Origin: Lysobacterales bacterium
Lineage (GTDB): Bacteria > Pseudomonadota > Gammaproteobacteria > Xanthomonadales > SZUA-36
DNA: 64,000 bases
Direction of reading: 5' to 3'
Assembly (NCBI GenBank): GCA_021648045.1
Contig: JAKITM010000002.1
Location: 27,200 to 91,199, forward strand
Below the pieces are notes generated by a model. The model did no database searches, was not told the origin of the DNA, and worked only from the letters and a program-made list of their open reading frames with translations. Made by a program: the position numbers and the translations under genes. Positions 19,161-28,104 of this stretch are shown piece after piece (position 1 is the first letter of the stretch; each line of letters starts with the position of its first letter).

Positions 19161-19820
19161 ATGGCAAAGCTCTACTTTTACTACTCCAGCATGAACGCCG
19201 GTAAGACCACAACCCTGTTGCAGTCTGCGTGGAACTATCGTGAGCGCGGTATGCACCCATTACTGTATACACCAATATTGGATGATCGCAACGCCTGCGG
19301 AATTATCAAATCCCGTATTGGCCTAGAGGCTCCCGCGACCAGTTTTAGCGCTGATGATGATTTGTTTTGGAAAACCAAGGCCGTGCGCGAGCATCAGGTG
19401 GTTGACTGTGTGCTTGTGGATGAAGCTCAGTTTTTAAGTAAAGAACAAGTTTTTCAACTGGGTGAAATTGTAGACCGCCTAAAAATTCCGGTTCTAGCCT
19501 ATGGTATTCGTACAGATTTTCAGGGCGAGTTGTTTTCAGGCAGTAAGTACCTGCTGGCCTGGGCGGATCATTTGCGCGAGCTCAAAACCATTTGCCACAC
19601 GGGTAAAAAAGCCACCATGGTGGTGCGCGTAGACGACAAGGGCTATGCGGTGCGCGAAGGTGCGCAGGTTGAAATCGGCGGTAATGATCGCTATGTGGCA
19701 GTTTCCCGTGAAGAATTCAAAGATGTGTTTTACGGTGGCAAACGCATTCGTTTTATTGACCCTCCACGGGTTGATGTTGAACAACAACAAGTTGAGATGC
19801 TAATGGACAATGAGGCATGA
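19161..19820 (+). CDS. tdk: Thymidine kinase (type II)
   Basis: Phosphorylates thymidine in the pyrimidine salvage pathway. From ATG at 19161 the protein has 219 residues. [21 protein letters not shown] holds the P-loop (about 9-17), [14 protein letters not shown] the Walker B region and lasso helix, and [14 protein letters not shown] the C-terminal lasso region. The zinc-binding cysteines of classical type II enzymes appear mostly missing: only Cys in TICHTGKKA is seen and no CxxC/CxxH partner. The longer open frame upstream of 19161 is not needed. The stop overlaps the next gene's start (ATGA). Confidence 0.95.
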   Translation: MAKLYFYYSSMNAGKTTTLLQSAWNYRERGMHPLLYTPILDDRNACGIIKSRIGLEAPATSFSADDDLFWKTKAVREHQVVDCVLVDEAQFLSKEQVFQLGEIVDRLKIPVLAYGIRTDFQGELFSGSKYLLAWADHLRELKTICHTGKKATMVVRVDDKGYAVREGAQVEIGGNDRYVAVSREEFKDVFYGGKRIRFIDPPRVDVEQQQVEMLMDNEA

Positions 19821-20041
19821 TATCCGCTGTGCTTAAAACTATTTCCCTGCTACTACTGATGCTGGTTTTAAATGCCTGTGGCGAGCCGCAACAAACGGCA
19901 AATTCGGCCGCTCCGGAAAAACCCAGTCAAAGGGTCATGGAAGAGCAGTTTCAAGCTTTGGATAAAGCTCGGGGTGTAGAAAAATCCTTACAGGAAGCCG
20001 CAGAAAAACAGCGCAAGGCGATTGAGGAACAAGGCGGATGA
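19817..20041 (+). CDS. Small lipoprotein of unknown function
   Basis: A 74-residue predicted lipoprotein. The signal helix [21 protein letters not shown] ends in the lipobox LNAC with Cys21, followed by GEP. The mature part is short and charged, with a helical Q/E/K-rich tail ([18 protein letters not shown]). Start overlaps tdk by four bases, suggesting co-translation. No family was recognised. Confidence 0.75.
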   Translation: MISAVLKTISLLLLMLVLNACGEPQQTANSAAPEKPSQRVMEEQFQALDKARGVEKSLQEAAEKQRKAIEEQGG

Positions 20042-20092
20042 GTGAGTGCAAAACACACCCTCTTGAGGCCTTTCAACAACGCCGGCATTCAA

Positions 20093-20719
20093 TTATTCAT
20101 TAGTTAACCAGGCGCTGTCTTCTGAAATCAACAGCTCGCGCATTTTTTGCATTGTTTTGACAATGTCTGATTGTAATATTTGCGTGACCAACCATAAAGG
20201 CACCGGCGCTGATGGTTTAATACTAATAAAATAGACTAACAGGCTGCTGTGAGTATCGGGGTAGATATTCCAGCCGCCCTGAAGAATTTTTAAATCCCCG
20301 GAAATTAGCGTATAACGGATTGTATTATCGCCATACTGTGCTCGAAAAGTGTAGTCGAGTAGTGGGCTGAAAAAGTTGATCTTTAGTTGCTGGTGAAGCG
20401 TTTCACCATTACCCTTTTCATCATTACTAATAATTTCGCAAAATTTTAGTTTTTTGTGGTAGCTGGGAGCGTTAGGGCAATCACGGATTAGCTTGATAAT
20501 AACTTGAGGTGATGCCGGAATGCGGATGGCGCCCCAAATCGAGGCAGACCGAGGCTTGGTTTCGAAATCAAAGCTGCCGGTAATGGCTTTCCCTTGTTGT
20601 AATTCTCGCAGGGCTGTATCAGTAGTCAGGGCATCAGCAAAGCCCGCTACTGGGTCATCCTGCGCCAGTAATGGCGCAGGGACCAGGGTGAATAGCAGTA
20701 GTAGAACTACTGTACGCAT
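20093..20719 (-). CDS. Secreted SRPBCC/START-like protein
   Basis: A 208-residue protein with a Sec signal peptide (MRTVVLLLLFTLVPAPLLAQ, likely cut after LLA). The mature part resembles the START/SRPBCC ligand-binding fold: IWGAIRIPASPQVIIKLIRDCPNAPSYHKKL near the start, alternating beta strands, and a long C-terminal helix (WLVTQILQSDIVKTMQKMRELL). Such periplasmic members may bind lipids or other hydrophobic molecules. It lies four bases after the peroxiredoxin gene on the same strand, so they are probably one operon. Specific ligand unknown. Confidence 0.8.
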   Translation of the reverse strand: MRTVVLLLLFTLVPAPLLAQDDPVAGFADALTTDTALRELQQGKAITGSFDFETKPRSASIWGAIRIPASPQVIIKLIRDCPNAPSYHKKLKFCEIISNDEKGNGETLHQQLKINFFSPLLDYTFRAQYGDNTIRYTLISGDLKILQGGWNIYPDTHSSLLVYFISIKPSAPVPLWLVTQILQSDIVKTMQKMRELLISEDSAWLTNE

Positions 20720-20723
20720 TTAC

Positions 20724-21248
20724 CTATCGGTTTTTCAACCAGTTGAGCATAGTGTCGGCATCGGAAACCTCAAACGGGTCAGCGGGTGCATCATCCATGA
20801 TTCCATCTTCAGAAAATATTTTGCTGATTACACCATCTTCCACAAACATAGAATAGCGCCACGAGCGCAGGCCAAAACCGACATTATCTTTTTTCACCAG
20901 CATTCCCATCAAGCGGGAAAAATCGCCAGAACCATCAGGCAGCAGGCGCACATTCTCGGCTTTCTGGCTAAGGCCCCATTGGTACATCACAAAGGCGTCG
21001 TTAACGCTCAGGCACCAAACTTCATCAACACCCTGGTCTTGCAGGGCCTGAAAATTGGCTTCATAGCCGGGCAGGTGAGAGGTGGAACAGGTTGGGGTGA
21101 AAGCGCCGGGCAGGGCAAACAATACAATTTTCTTGCCAGCAAAAATGTCATTGCTGCTTAATGGCTGCCAGCGGAAGGGATTGTCGCCGCCGGTGCTTTC
21201 ATCGCGAACGCGGGTCATAAAGTTTACTTGAGGAACGCTATTACTCAT
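20724..21248 (-). CDS. Peroxiredoxin, Prx5 type
   Basis: Thiol peroxidase reducing hydrogen peroxide and organic peroxides. From ATG at 21248 (GGAG six bases upstream) it has 174 residues. The peroxidatic Cys54 lies in LPGAFTPTCSTSHLPGY, the Prx5 form of the PxxxTxxC motif. VWCLSVNDAFVMYQWG and RYSMFVEDGVISKIF are further family segments. There is no fused glutaredoxin domain. A second cysteine near residue 84 is in the usual non-resolving place, so a 1-Cys mechanism using glutathione or glutaredoxin is likely. Confidence 0.93.
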   Translation of the reverse strand: MSNSVPQVNFMTRVRDESTGGDNPFRWQPLSSNDIFAGKKIVLFALPGAFTPTCSTSHLPGYEANFQALQDQGVDEVWCLSVNDAFVMYQWGLSQKAENVRLLPDGSGDFSRLMGMLVKKDNVGFGLRSWRYSMFVEDGVISKIFSEDGIMDDAPADPFEVSDADTMLNWLKNR

Positions 21249-21386
21249 GTTTATCTCCAAAATGTTATCAATAAAGTGATGTTAAATGTGAGGAGTCAAA
21301 GGATAGCACTTTAAACTCAATAGTGGTTTGAAAATACCTATAGCTGCAGTTGTTACTGTCTATTGCTCGAATTTCTAGCTTAGGTA

Positions 21387-21593
21387 TTAATAATGTGGAG
21401 GGACTTCATGCCCCTGGCCATCATCAGCGCCAGCAGAATCAGACAGACCACGCAGGCGCTCGGCTAAAGTTTTACTGATGAGCTCAAGCCGTTCAATTTG
21501 TTGTTGCTGGCGGATAACGGCCTCGTTGAGATTTTCAATAAGGTCGTCTTGAAATGCCAAACGGGATTCGAGCTCTATTAGTCTATGTTCCAT
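21387..21593 (-). CDS. slyX: SlyX family protein
   Basis: A 68-residue coiled-coil protein: EHRLIELESRLAFQDDLIENLNEAVIRQQQQIERLE is the family's heptad region and the C-terminal GHEVPPHY is its conserved tail. Function is undefined. It follows the YqfA-like gene by two bases on the minus strand, so they share a transcript. Confidence 0.93.
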   Translation of the reverse strand: MEHRLIELESRLAFQDDLIENLNEAVIRQQQQIERLELISKTLAERLRGLSDSAGADDGQGHEVPPHY

Positions 21594-21595
21594 AA

Positions 21596-22267
21596 TTAAG
21601 TAAGGCTTGCGGCTGAGGGCATAACATAATTGTAGATTGCCACAAAATGCAGCACACTGCCAGCCAGCACAAATAAGTGCCAGATAGCATGGTTGTATGG
21701 AATACGGTCATTGGCATAAAAAATTGTGCCCAAGGTGTAGGCGAGGCCACCGGCCAGTAAGAATAGCAAGCCAGCGGTGGGGACTTTTATAATTAATTCT
21801 GAGGCTGCAAAAACCACAATCCAACCCATGGCGATATAGCTGAACAGGGAAAGTTTTTCAAAGCGGTCGTGGAAGAAAAACTTAAAACAAACCCCGAACA
21901 CAGCAATGCTCCAGACAATACCCATGAGGGTGTAACCCCAAGCACCTTTCATGCTGATAAGCAGAACCGGTGTATAAGTGCCGGCGATTAAAACATAAAT
22001 AGCCGCGTGGTCCAGTTTCTGGAAAAATCGCTTGGCACGCTGTCCGGGAACCGAGTGGTAGAGGGTGGAGGCCACATATAGCAAAATTAGGCTGCTACCG
22101 TAGGTAATTGCTGCCGCTAGACGCATGCTGTCTTGTTGGGTTAGGGCCATAATTACCAATAATACTAAGGCAGTAATACCCAGCACCGCGCCGATGCCAT
22201 GGGTGACGGCATTAGCAATCTCTTCGCGCAGCTCATAGAGGCTATGGTGGTTTTTTTTGGTGTTCAT
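21596..22267 (-). CDS. Haemolysin III family (YqfA/TrhA) membrane protein
   Basis: Seven-helix inner-membrane protein, 223 residues. The start SLYELREEIANAVTHGIGAVLG, SSLILLYVASTLYHSV and KRFFQKLDHAAIYVLIAGTYTPVLL are the PAQR/HlyIII signatures, and AIWHLFVLAGSVLHFVAIY carries the C-terminal histidines. The residues form the putative zinc site of the PAQR-like superfamily (S, D and H). Relatives affect membrane fluidity or energetics. slyX follows immediately. Confidence 0.93.
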   Translation of the reverse strand: MNTKKNHHSLYELREEIANAVTHGIGAVLGITALVLLVIMALTQQDSMRLAAAITYGSSLILLYVASTLYHSVPGQRAKRFFQKLDHAAIYVLIAGTYTPVLLISMKGAWGYTLMGIVWSIAVFGVCFKFFFHDRFEKLSLFSYIAMGWIVVFAASELIIKVPTAGLLFLLAGGLAYTLGTIFYANDRIPYNHAIWHLFVLAGSVLHFVAIYNYVMPSAASLT

Positions 22268-22480
22268 TCGTCAATGGCGCCTGATTAACAAGGCCGCAGC
22301 CTTTTTTATCGCAGAAACAACACTTTAACACTAATTAAAGTTATCAGACCCAATAAACACACATGCGTTCAGTGCTGATGTAATGATAGTGACATAGAGG
22401 ATGAAAGGAGATACCGGGTCGTGGCCCGGCATAGAGGCTGTTTGTTTAATCGGAAAGCTACCAAAGCTAAACCTTAGTTA

Positions 22481-23536
22481 TCAACGCATTTTTTCCTGCA
22501 ATTTTATCAATGCCTCACTACCCGGGTTTAAATCTTTATAGTCCTGATGCACTAACGCTTCAGGGACGGTATCGTTGGCTTGGTGCATAGTGGGCAGGTC
22601 TTCGTTGATATATAACAAGCCGGTGACTATTTGCTGTTTGAGGCGGTGCTCTTCCAGATAATGTAAGACTTTTTGCCGCGAAGTCGGGTCATAGTCTGCA
22701 TGGGCTTTTTTCAGCACCAGGGTGGTGCCGTCGTGTAACTCAATTGGCATGGCTTCGCCGTCAGCATAGGCTGCGCGGATTTCTTCGCTGGGCGGGACAA
22801 AATCGGTGTGAATGGCCGGGTGATAAAACTCCCGCACATGCTCGTAACTTTTAGTTGAACCAGCGTGGTTATTAAAGGTAACACAGGGAGAAATTACATC
22901 TAAAATGGCACAGCCGCGGTGTTTCAGGCCGGCTTTAATCAGTGGCACCAGTTGGTCTTTGTCGCCGGAAAAGCTGCGCGCAGCAAAGCTACCACCAAGG
23001 GTAATGGCGGTGGATACCGGGTCGATGGCCTGCAAATGATTCACATCACCTTTTTTATTGGTGCTGCCAGGGTCGGCAGCGGCTGAAAACTGACCTTTGG
23101 TAAGGCCATAAACGCCGTTATTTTCGATGATATAAAGCATATTCAAATTGCGGCGAATGACATGCGCAAACTGGCCCATACCAATCGAGAGTGAATCGCC
23201 GTCGCCGGAAAGCCCGATACAATAGAAATTGCGATTAGCGGCCATAGCCCCGGTTGCAATTGAAGGCATACGACCGTGCACGGAATTAAAACCATGTGAG
23301 CCACTTAGAAAATAAGCCGGGGTTTTGCTCGAACAACCAATGCCAGAAATTTTTATGACTTCTTCCGGTCGGGTATCCAGTTCCCAGAAAGCTTGAACGA
23401 TGGCAGCGGTGATGGAGTCGTGCCCGCAACCGGCGCACAGGGTTGATGCAACCCCCTCATAATCGCGCAGGGTTAATCCCAGCTTGTTTTTTGTAAGTCC
23501 GGGAAAATCAATGGTTGGTTTAGCCTGATAAGTCAT
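22481..23536 (-). CDS. 2-oxoacid:ferredoxin oxidoreductase, beta subunit
   Basis: Thiamine-diphosphate-binding subunit of a 2-oxoacid (probably 2-oxoglutarate) : ferredoxin oxidoreductase. The 351 residues include STLCAGCGHDSITAA (Cys ligands), GIGCSSKTPAYF and the TPP-Mg motif GLSGDGDSLSIG...NNGVYGLT, and a conserved ISPCVTFNNH. It overlaps the alpha subunit gene by four bases. Together they oxidatively decarboxylate a 2-oxoacid to an acyl-CoA and reduced ferredoxin, or run in reverse. The neighbouring flavoprotein probably exchanges the electrons with NAD(P)H. Confidence 0.92.
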   Translation of the reverse strand: MTYQAKPTIDFPGLTKNKLGLTLRDYEGVASTLCAGCGHDSITAAIVQAFWELDTRPEEVIKISGIGCSSKTPAYFLSGSHGFNSVHGRMPSIATGAMAANRNFYCIGLSGDGDSLSIGMGQFAHVIRRNLNMLYIIENNGVYGLTKGQFSAAADPGSTNKKGDVNHLQAIDPVSTAITLGGSFAARSFSGDKDQLVPLIKAGLKHRGCAILDVISPCVTFNNHAGSTKSYEHVREFYHPAIHTDFVPPSEEIRAAYADGEAMPIELHDGTTLVLKKAHADYDPTSRQKVLHYLEEHRLKQQIVTGLLYINEDLPTMHQANDTVPEALVHQDYKDLNPGSEALIKLQEKMR

Positions 23537-25347
23537 GCTAGCGACTCCCTGTTGAGTTGTTTAAGCACGCCCTTATAAATGCTATCGGCTGAAATTGGCA
23601 TACCGGCATAATAGAGCACGGAGGATAACTTGCCTGGGTTGACTGAAGTTTCCAACTCTATCAGGGAGCGCATTTGGCCATCGCGGTTTTGCTCGACCAC
23701 CATAACGCTATCGTGGTTGTCGAGGAATTCGGTTAGATCTTGGTTGAAAGGAAAGGCGCGTAAGCGCAGATAGTCAATCGCTATTCCTTCTTCTGCCAAC
23801 AAGGCGATGGCCTCGCGCGCAGAAAGGTCGGTGCTACCGTAGGCAATTATCCCGATGCGGGTGTTTTTATTGGCTTTTTGTAACTCGGGAGCTGGCATTA
23901 AGGTTTTTGCGGTATCCCACTTTACCAATAAACGGTCTACAACCTCCTGATACTCATCGCTATCTTCGGTATAGCCGCCAAAGCGGTTATGTCCGGATCC
24001 GCGCACAAAGTAAACGCCTTTCTTGCTGCTGCCGGGGTAGGTGCGATAAGGTATGCCGTCGCCATCGACATCATCGAAGCGGTAAAAACTTTCTACTTTT
24101 TCGAGGTCTTCATCACTCAGAACTTTGCCGCGATCAGGTATGTAATTGTCATCGAATGAAATTTCATCAACCATCCAGTCATTCATGCCAATGTCCAAAT
24201 CGCTGAGCATAAATACCGGGGTTTGTAAGCGTTCAGACAAATCAAAGGACTGAATGGCCATGTGAAAGCACTCGTTCGGGTCCTTCGGTAACAGGAACGG
24301 GTGGCGGGTATCGCCGTGGGAGGCAAACGCACATAACATTAGATCGCACTGTTGGGTGCGGGTTGGCATTCCTGTTGAAGGGCCGGTACGCTGAACATTA
24401 ATAAACACACAGGGGATTTCAGCATAATAGGCTAGGCCGATAAACTCGCTCATCAGGGAAATGCCAGGTCCAGATGTTGGCGTAAACGCCCTTGCTCCCG
24501 CCCAGTTTGCGCTGATGGCCATGCCGGCGGCTGCCAGTTCGTCTTCAGCCTGAATAATAATATAGCGGTTTTTGCCATCTTCGCTGGTGCGAAATTGCTG
24601 GCAGAAGGTTTTGAAGCTATCCATCACCCCGGTTGATGGGGTAATTGGATACCAGGCGCCAACCGTTGCCCCGGCATACACACAACCCAGTCCGGCAGCG
24701 GTATTGCCATCAACTATAATTGAATTGCCCAGCTTTTCAGAGGCTTCGATGCGGAATTCAAGTGGGTAAGCAAAATGTTCGCGAACATAGTTATAACCCA
24801 GGTTTATTGCCTCCAGGTTACCGCCTACCAGCTTTGGTTTGCTGGCAAAAATCTCTTCCAGCAGAGTTTTTACAATATCCAGATTAATGTTTAGAAAGGC
24901 ACAAACCGCACCAACATAGGCGATATTTTTCATCAGAATGCGGATGCGGGCGTTAGCAAAGTGCTCGTTGACCAGCTGTGCGAAAGGGATGCCTACGGTG
25001 GTGATGTCATCACGGTGCATACTTTTATCACGGGGCCAAGTGCTGTCGTAAAGCAAATATCCCCCTGGGCTCACTAGCGCTAAGTCTTTTTGGTAGGTCT
25101 GGGCGTTCATCGCCACCATTAAATCAACCCGCTCGGAACGACCACACCAGCCTTGGCCGTTGGCGCGGATTTCATACCATGTAGGCATGCCCTGAATGTT
25201 TGAAGGAAACAGGTTTTTGCCACTAACCGGAACCCCGGAGCGGAAAATTGCTTTCATCAGCAATCCGTTGGCACTGGCGGAACCGGTGCCGTTTACGGTG
25301 GCGATTTTTAATACAAAGTCATTTGCCCGGCTGTGGGTGTCTGGCAT
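23533..25347 (-). CDS. 2-oxoacid:acceptor oxidoreductase, gamma-alpha fused subunit
   Basis: A 604-residue fusion of the gamma domain (about 10-190, TVNGTGSASANGLLMKAIFRSGVPV at the start) and the pyrimidine-binding alpha domain (about 215-590, with IIQAEDELAAAGMAISANWAGARAFTPTSGPG and FINVQRTGPSTGMPT). This arrangement is the KorA type. It contacts TPP and coenzyme A. The gene sits between the beta subunit and the iron-sulfur flavoprotein, all on one transcript with 12-base and -4-base spacings. 2-Oxoglutarate is the likeliest substrate by family, but pyruvate or branched-chain oxoacids are not excluded. Confidence 0.92.
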   Translation of the reverse strand: MPDTHSRANDFVLKIATVNGTGSASANGLLMKAIFRSGVPVSGKNLFPSNIQGMPTWYEIRANGQGWCGRSERVDLMVAMNAQTYQKDLALVSPGGYLLYDSTWPRDKSMHRDDITTVGIPFAQLVNEHFANARIRILMKNIAYVGAVCAFLNINLDIVKTLLEEIFASKPKLVGGNLEAINLGYNYVREHFAYPLEFRIEASEKLGNSIIVDGNTAAGLGCVYAGATVGAWYPITPSTGVMDSFKTFCQQFRTSEDGKNRYIIIQAEDELAAAGMAISANWAGARAFTPTSGPGISLMSEFIGLAYYAEIPCVFINVQRTGPSTGMPTRTQQCDLMLCAFASHGDTRHPFLLPKDPNECFHMAIQSFDLSERLQTPVFMLSDLDIGMNDWMVDEISFDDNYIPDRGKVLSDEDLEKVESFYRFDDVDGDGIPYRTYPGSSKKGVYFVRGSGHNRFGGYTEDSDEYQEVVDRLLVKWDTAKTLMPAPELQKANKNTRIGIIAYGSTDLSAREAIALLAEEGIAIDYLRLRAFPFNQDLTEFLDNHDSVMVVEQNRDGQMRSLIELETSVNPGKLSSVLYYAGMPISADSIYKGVLKQLNRESLA

Positions 25348-25359
25348 GGTTAGTTCTCG

Positions 25360-27129
25360 TTATTGGGCGTGAGGGTGGGTAAGCAGGGATTTTTGCATAT
25401 CCCAGGCAGCGGTCGGGCAGCGTTCAGCACACAGGCTGCAGTGAAGGCAGAGGTTTTCATCTTTAACCATCACCCGCTGGGTTTGCACTAATGGCCCGGA
25501 AACATATAAATCCTGTTCGTGGTTATCCGCCGGAGCCTTCAGTTGGTCGCGTAACTGCTCTTCAGTTTCAGCCAAATCGGTGAAAGTTATACAATTAGTG
25601 GGACAGATATCCACACAGGCATCGCACTCTATACACAGATCATCGGTAAACACGGTTTGCACATCACAATTCAAACAGCGTTCAACCTCGGTTGCCATTT
25701 GTTCGGCATCAAAACCCAATTCGACTTCAGTGTTTAGGTCTTTAAATCGGTTGACCATATCTACATGCTGCATTTGTGAACGGTGTGCCGGGTTGAACTG
25801 GTTGGGAAAACTCCATTCGTGCATGCCCATTTTCTGGGTGCTGAGGTTGATCAAATCCGGTAGGCGCTCAGTCAGGGGTAGTTTCTGACAATACTGATGG
25901 ATTGAAATAGCAGCCTGATGTCCGTGTTCTACCGCCCAGATGATGTTTTTCGGACCAAATGCCGCATCGCCGCCGAAGAACACGCCGTCAACATTTGACT
26001 GAAAAGTGGTTTCATCTACTTCCGGCTCGTCCCACTTATTAAACTTAATTCCAGCGGCTTCATCAATCCAGGGGAAGGCGTTTTCCTGACCGATGGCGAG
26101 AATCACATCATCACAGGGAATCATTACCTTGCCTTTGGTTTGGGTTTCTAAAATCCGACCGTTTTCATCAATCTGATACTCCATTAAATCGAAGATCATG
26201 CCGCAAAGCTTGCCGTTTTCGATGACAAATTCACGCGGTGAGTGATTGATGATAATTTCGACATTTTCTTCTTCGGCATCTTCCAGCTCCCAGTCGGAAG
26301 CCTTAAAAAACTCACGCGGCTTGCGCGCCATCACTTTTACATCTTTGGCGCCCAGGCGTAGTGATGTACGGCAGCAATCCATAGCAGTATTACCAACACC
26401 GATAATTAATACCTTCTCGCCAATGCTTTCGATGTGTTCAAAGGCGACTGATTTTAGCCAGTCGATGCCAATGTGCAGGTTTTCATCAGTTTCTCTGCCA
26501 GGCAGCACCAGGTCTTTGCCTTGAGGCGCACCGGTGCCGACAAAAATCGCATCATAACCCTCGTTTAATAAAGCGCTCAGGCTTTCAACAGGTGTGTTCA
26601 GGCGCAGATCAACACCCATATTTACGATGTTGTCGATTTCTTCATTTAAAACATCAGCGGGCAGGCGGAATGAAGGAATGTTGTAACGCATCAGTCCGCC
26701 GGGAACATCTTGGGACTCAAAAATGGTGCACTCATAACCCAGTGGCATGAGATCGTTGGCGACTGCTAATGATGCACAGCCGGCGCCGACCAAGGCAACT
26801 TTATAACCATTTTTTTCCACAGGTATGTTGGGCAGGCGATCTTGAATATCACCTTTGTGGTCAGCGGCTACGCGTTTTAAGCGGCAGATGGCAACCGGTT
26901 TTTCTTCCACTCGACCACGGCGGCAGGCCGGTTCGCAGGGGCGGTCACAAACCCGGCCGAGAATCCCGGGAAATACATTGCTGTGCCGGTTAACCATATA
27001 GGCATCGGAATAGCGCCCTTGGGAAATCAGGCGAATATACTCCGGCACATCGGTATGTGCGGGACAGGCCCACTGACAATCGACTACTTTATGAAAGTAA
27101 TCGGGGTTGCTGATATCGGTTTTTTTCAT
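25360..27129 (-). CDS. GltD-like FAD/NAD(P) oxidoreductase with C-terminal ferredoxin domain
   Basis: An iron-sulfur flavoprotein of 589 residues. The N terminus has the GltD-type cysteine cluster (CQWACPAHTDVPEY, then CDRPCEPACRR). An FAD motif (VGAGCASLAVANDL near 115, unusual Cys-Ala for the common Pro-Ala) and an NAD(P) motif (IGVGNTAMDCCRTSLRLGA near 245) follow. The C terminus holds two 4Fe-4S motifs, CIECDACVDICPTNC and CLHCSLCAERCP. Adjacent to the 2-oxoacid:ferredoxin oxidoreductase genes, it most likely passes electrons between ferredoxin and NAD(P)H. It may also be called a glutamate-synthase-small-subunit-like protein, but no large subunit is nearby. Confidence 0.88.
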   Translation of the reverse strand: MKKTDISNPDYFHKVVDCQWACPAHTDVPEYIRLISQGRYSDAYMVNRHSNVFPGILGRVCDRPCEPACRRGRVEEKPVAICRLKRVAADHKGDIQDRLPNIPVEKNGYKVALVGAGCASLAVANDLMPLGYECTIFESQDVPGGLMRYNIPSFRLPADVLNEEIDNIVNMGVDLRLNTPVESLSALLNEGYDAIFVGTGAPQGKDLVLPGRETDENLHIGIDWLKSVAFEHIESIGEKVLIIGVGNTAMDCCRTSLRLGAKDVKVMARKPREFFKASDWELEDAEEENVEIIINHSPREFVIENGKLCGMIFDLMEYQIDENGRILETQTKGKVMIPCDDVILAIGQENAFPWIDEAAGIKFNKWDEPEVDETTFQSNVDGVFFGGDAAFGPKNIIWAVEHGHQAAISIHQYCQKLPLTERLPDLINLSTQKMGMHEWSFPNQFNPAHRSQMQHVDMVNRFKDLNTEVELGFDAEQMATEVERCLNCDVQTVFTDDLCIECDACVDICPTNCITFTDLAETEEQLRDQLKAPADNHEQDLYVSGPLVQTQRVMVKDENLCLHCSLCAERCPTAAWDMQKSLLTHPHAQ

Positions 27130-27229
27130 AAAAGCCCCGTAAAATTCTCTTATTCTCTCCCTATTGGGAGTCTATTATTATGTCAGATAGTAACACCGGT
27201 AACAATTTCATCTCACGGCTATCCCGGCT

Positions 27230-27991
27230 TTACCAGGTAGCGGTCCCGGCGGCTTTACATAATGCATCTTTATCTAATAACTGTACAAGTTTGCGGTCTA
27301 CTTTAATCAGACCTTTTTTCTGGAAGCGGGCAAGCACACGGCTAACAGTTTCTGTTGCTAAGCGCAGGTAATTGGCGATATCGCTTCGCGACATAGCCAG
27401 ATTGAATTCTTTGGAGGAATAACCCCGGGTCTTAAAGCGAGATGCCAGACTTAGCAAAAACGCAGCCATGCGCTCATCGGCGGTGTGATCAGCCGCGGCC
27501 GCGGAGAGGTCCGAAATTCGTCGGCTCAGCAGGTGAAACATATGGTTTTGTAATTCAGGCATTTGCTGAGATAGCGTAGTAACCTCATCATATTGCAGCT
27601 TGCATACGCTGCTGGTTCCCAGTGCTGTGGCATTGCTTACATGCACACCTTGATAAATAGCATCCAGCCCGAGCAGTTCGCCGGCAAGATGAAAACCTAA
27701 CACCTGTTCGCGGCCGGCCGCATCTACTACATATGTTTTGAAACAGCCGGAGCGGACAGCGTATATATCGGTAAAATCATCAGCTACCCGGAATAAGTGG
27801 TCGCCGTTTTGTAGTGGCCGGGTTTTATGGACGATTTTTTCAAAGGTTTTAAGCTGGGGGGAATCCATGGTAGCAGGCAAGCACAGCTTGCTGAGGCCGC
27901 ATTTTGTGCAAGCAACTTGTGACACAGGAATAAGCTTGGGGCGCCGTAGCCTGCCGGTTGTTCCTTTATTTACCAGTTGCTGATCTACCAT
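27230..27991 (-). CDS. fnr: FNR/Anr-type oxygen-sensing transcription regulator
   Basis: A 253-residue CRP/FNR regulator that senses oxygen through a [4Fe-4S] cluster. The ligand cysteines are visible: ACTKCGLSKLC gives Cys28, Cys31 and Cys37, and TSSVC gives Cys130. The cAMP-like beta roll (GFHLAGELLGLDAI) and the C-terminal helix-turn-helix SRSDIANYLRLATETVSRVLARF carry the Glu-Ser-Arg residues that read TTGAT-N4-ATCAA. Its neighbour is hemN, whose promoter contains such a site. Other names for this orthologue are anr or etrA. Confidence 0.95.
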   Translation of the reverse strand: MVDQQLVNKGTTGRLRRPKLIPVSQVACTKCGLSKLCLPATMDSPQLKTFEKIVHKTRPLQNGDHLFRVADDFTDIYAVRSGCFKTYVVDAAGREQVLGFHLAGELLGLDAIYQGVHVSNATALGTSSVCKLQYDEVTTLSQQMPELQNHMFHLLSRRISDLSAAAADHTADERMAAFLLSLASRFKTRGYSSKEFNLAMSRSDIANYLRLATETVSRVLARFQKKGLIKVDRKLVQLLDKDALCKAAGTATW

Positions 27992-28104
27992 AAATGAATG
28001 CTTTAATCGCTGACTAGCGTTTATTTTATGCTACAAACGGCTCAGGCTCAAAGGTTACGATAGATTTAATTCTACAACTTTATGTTTAGGCCCTTGCGGC
28101 CTGC

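Noticed and set aside
22414..22429. Hairpin CCGGG-TCGTGG-CCCGG between the YqfA-like and beta-subunit genes
   Set aside because: Short stem without T-run; no evidence of a terminator or REP family membership in this window.
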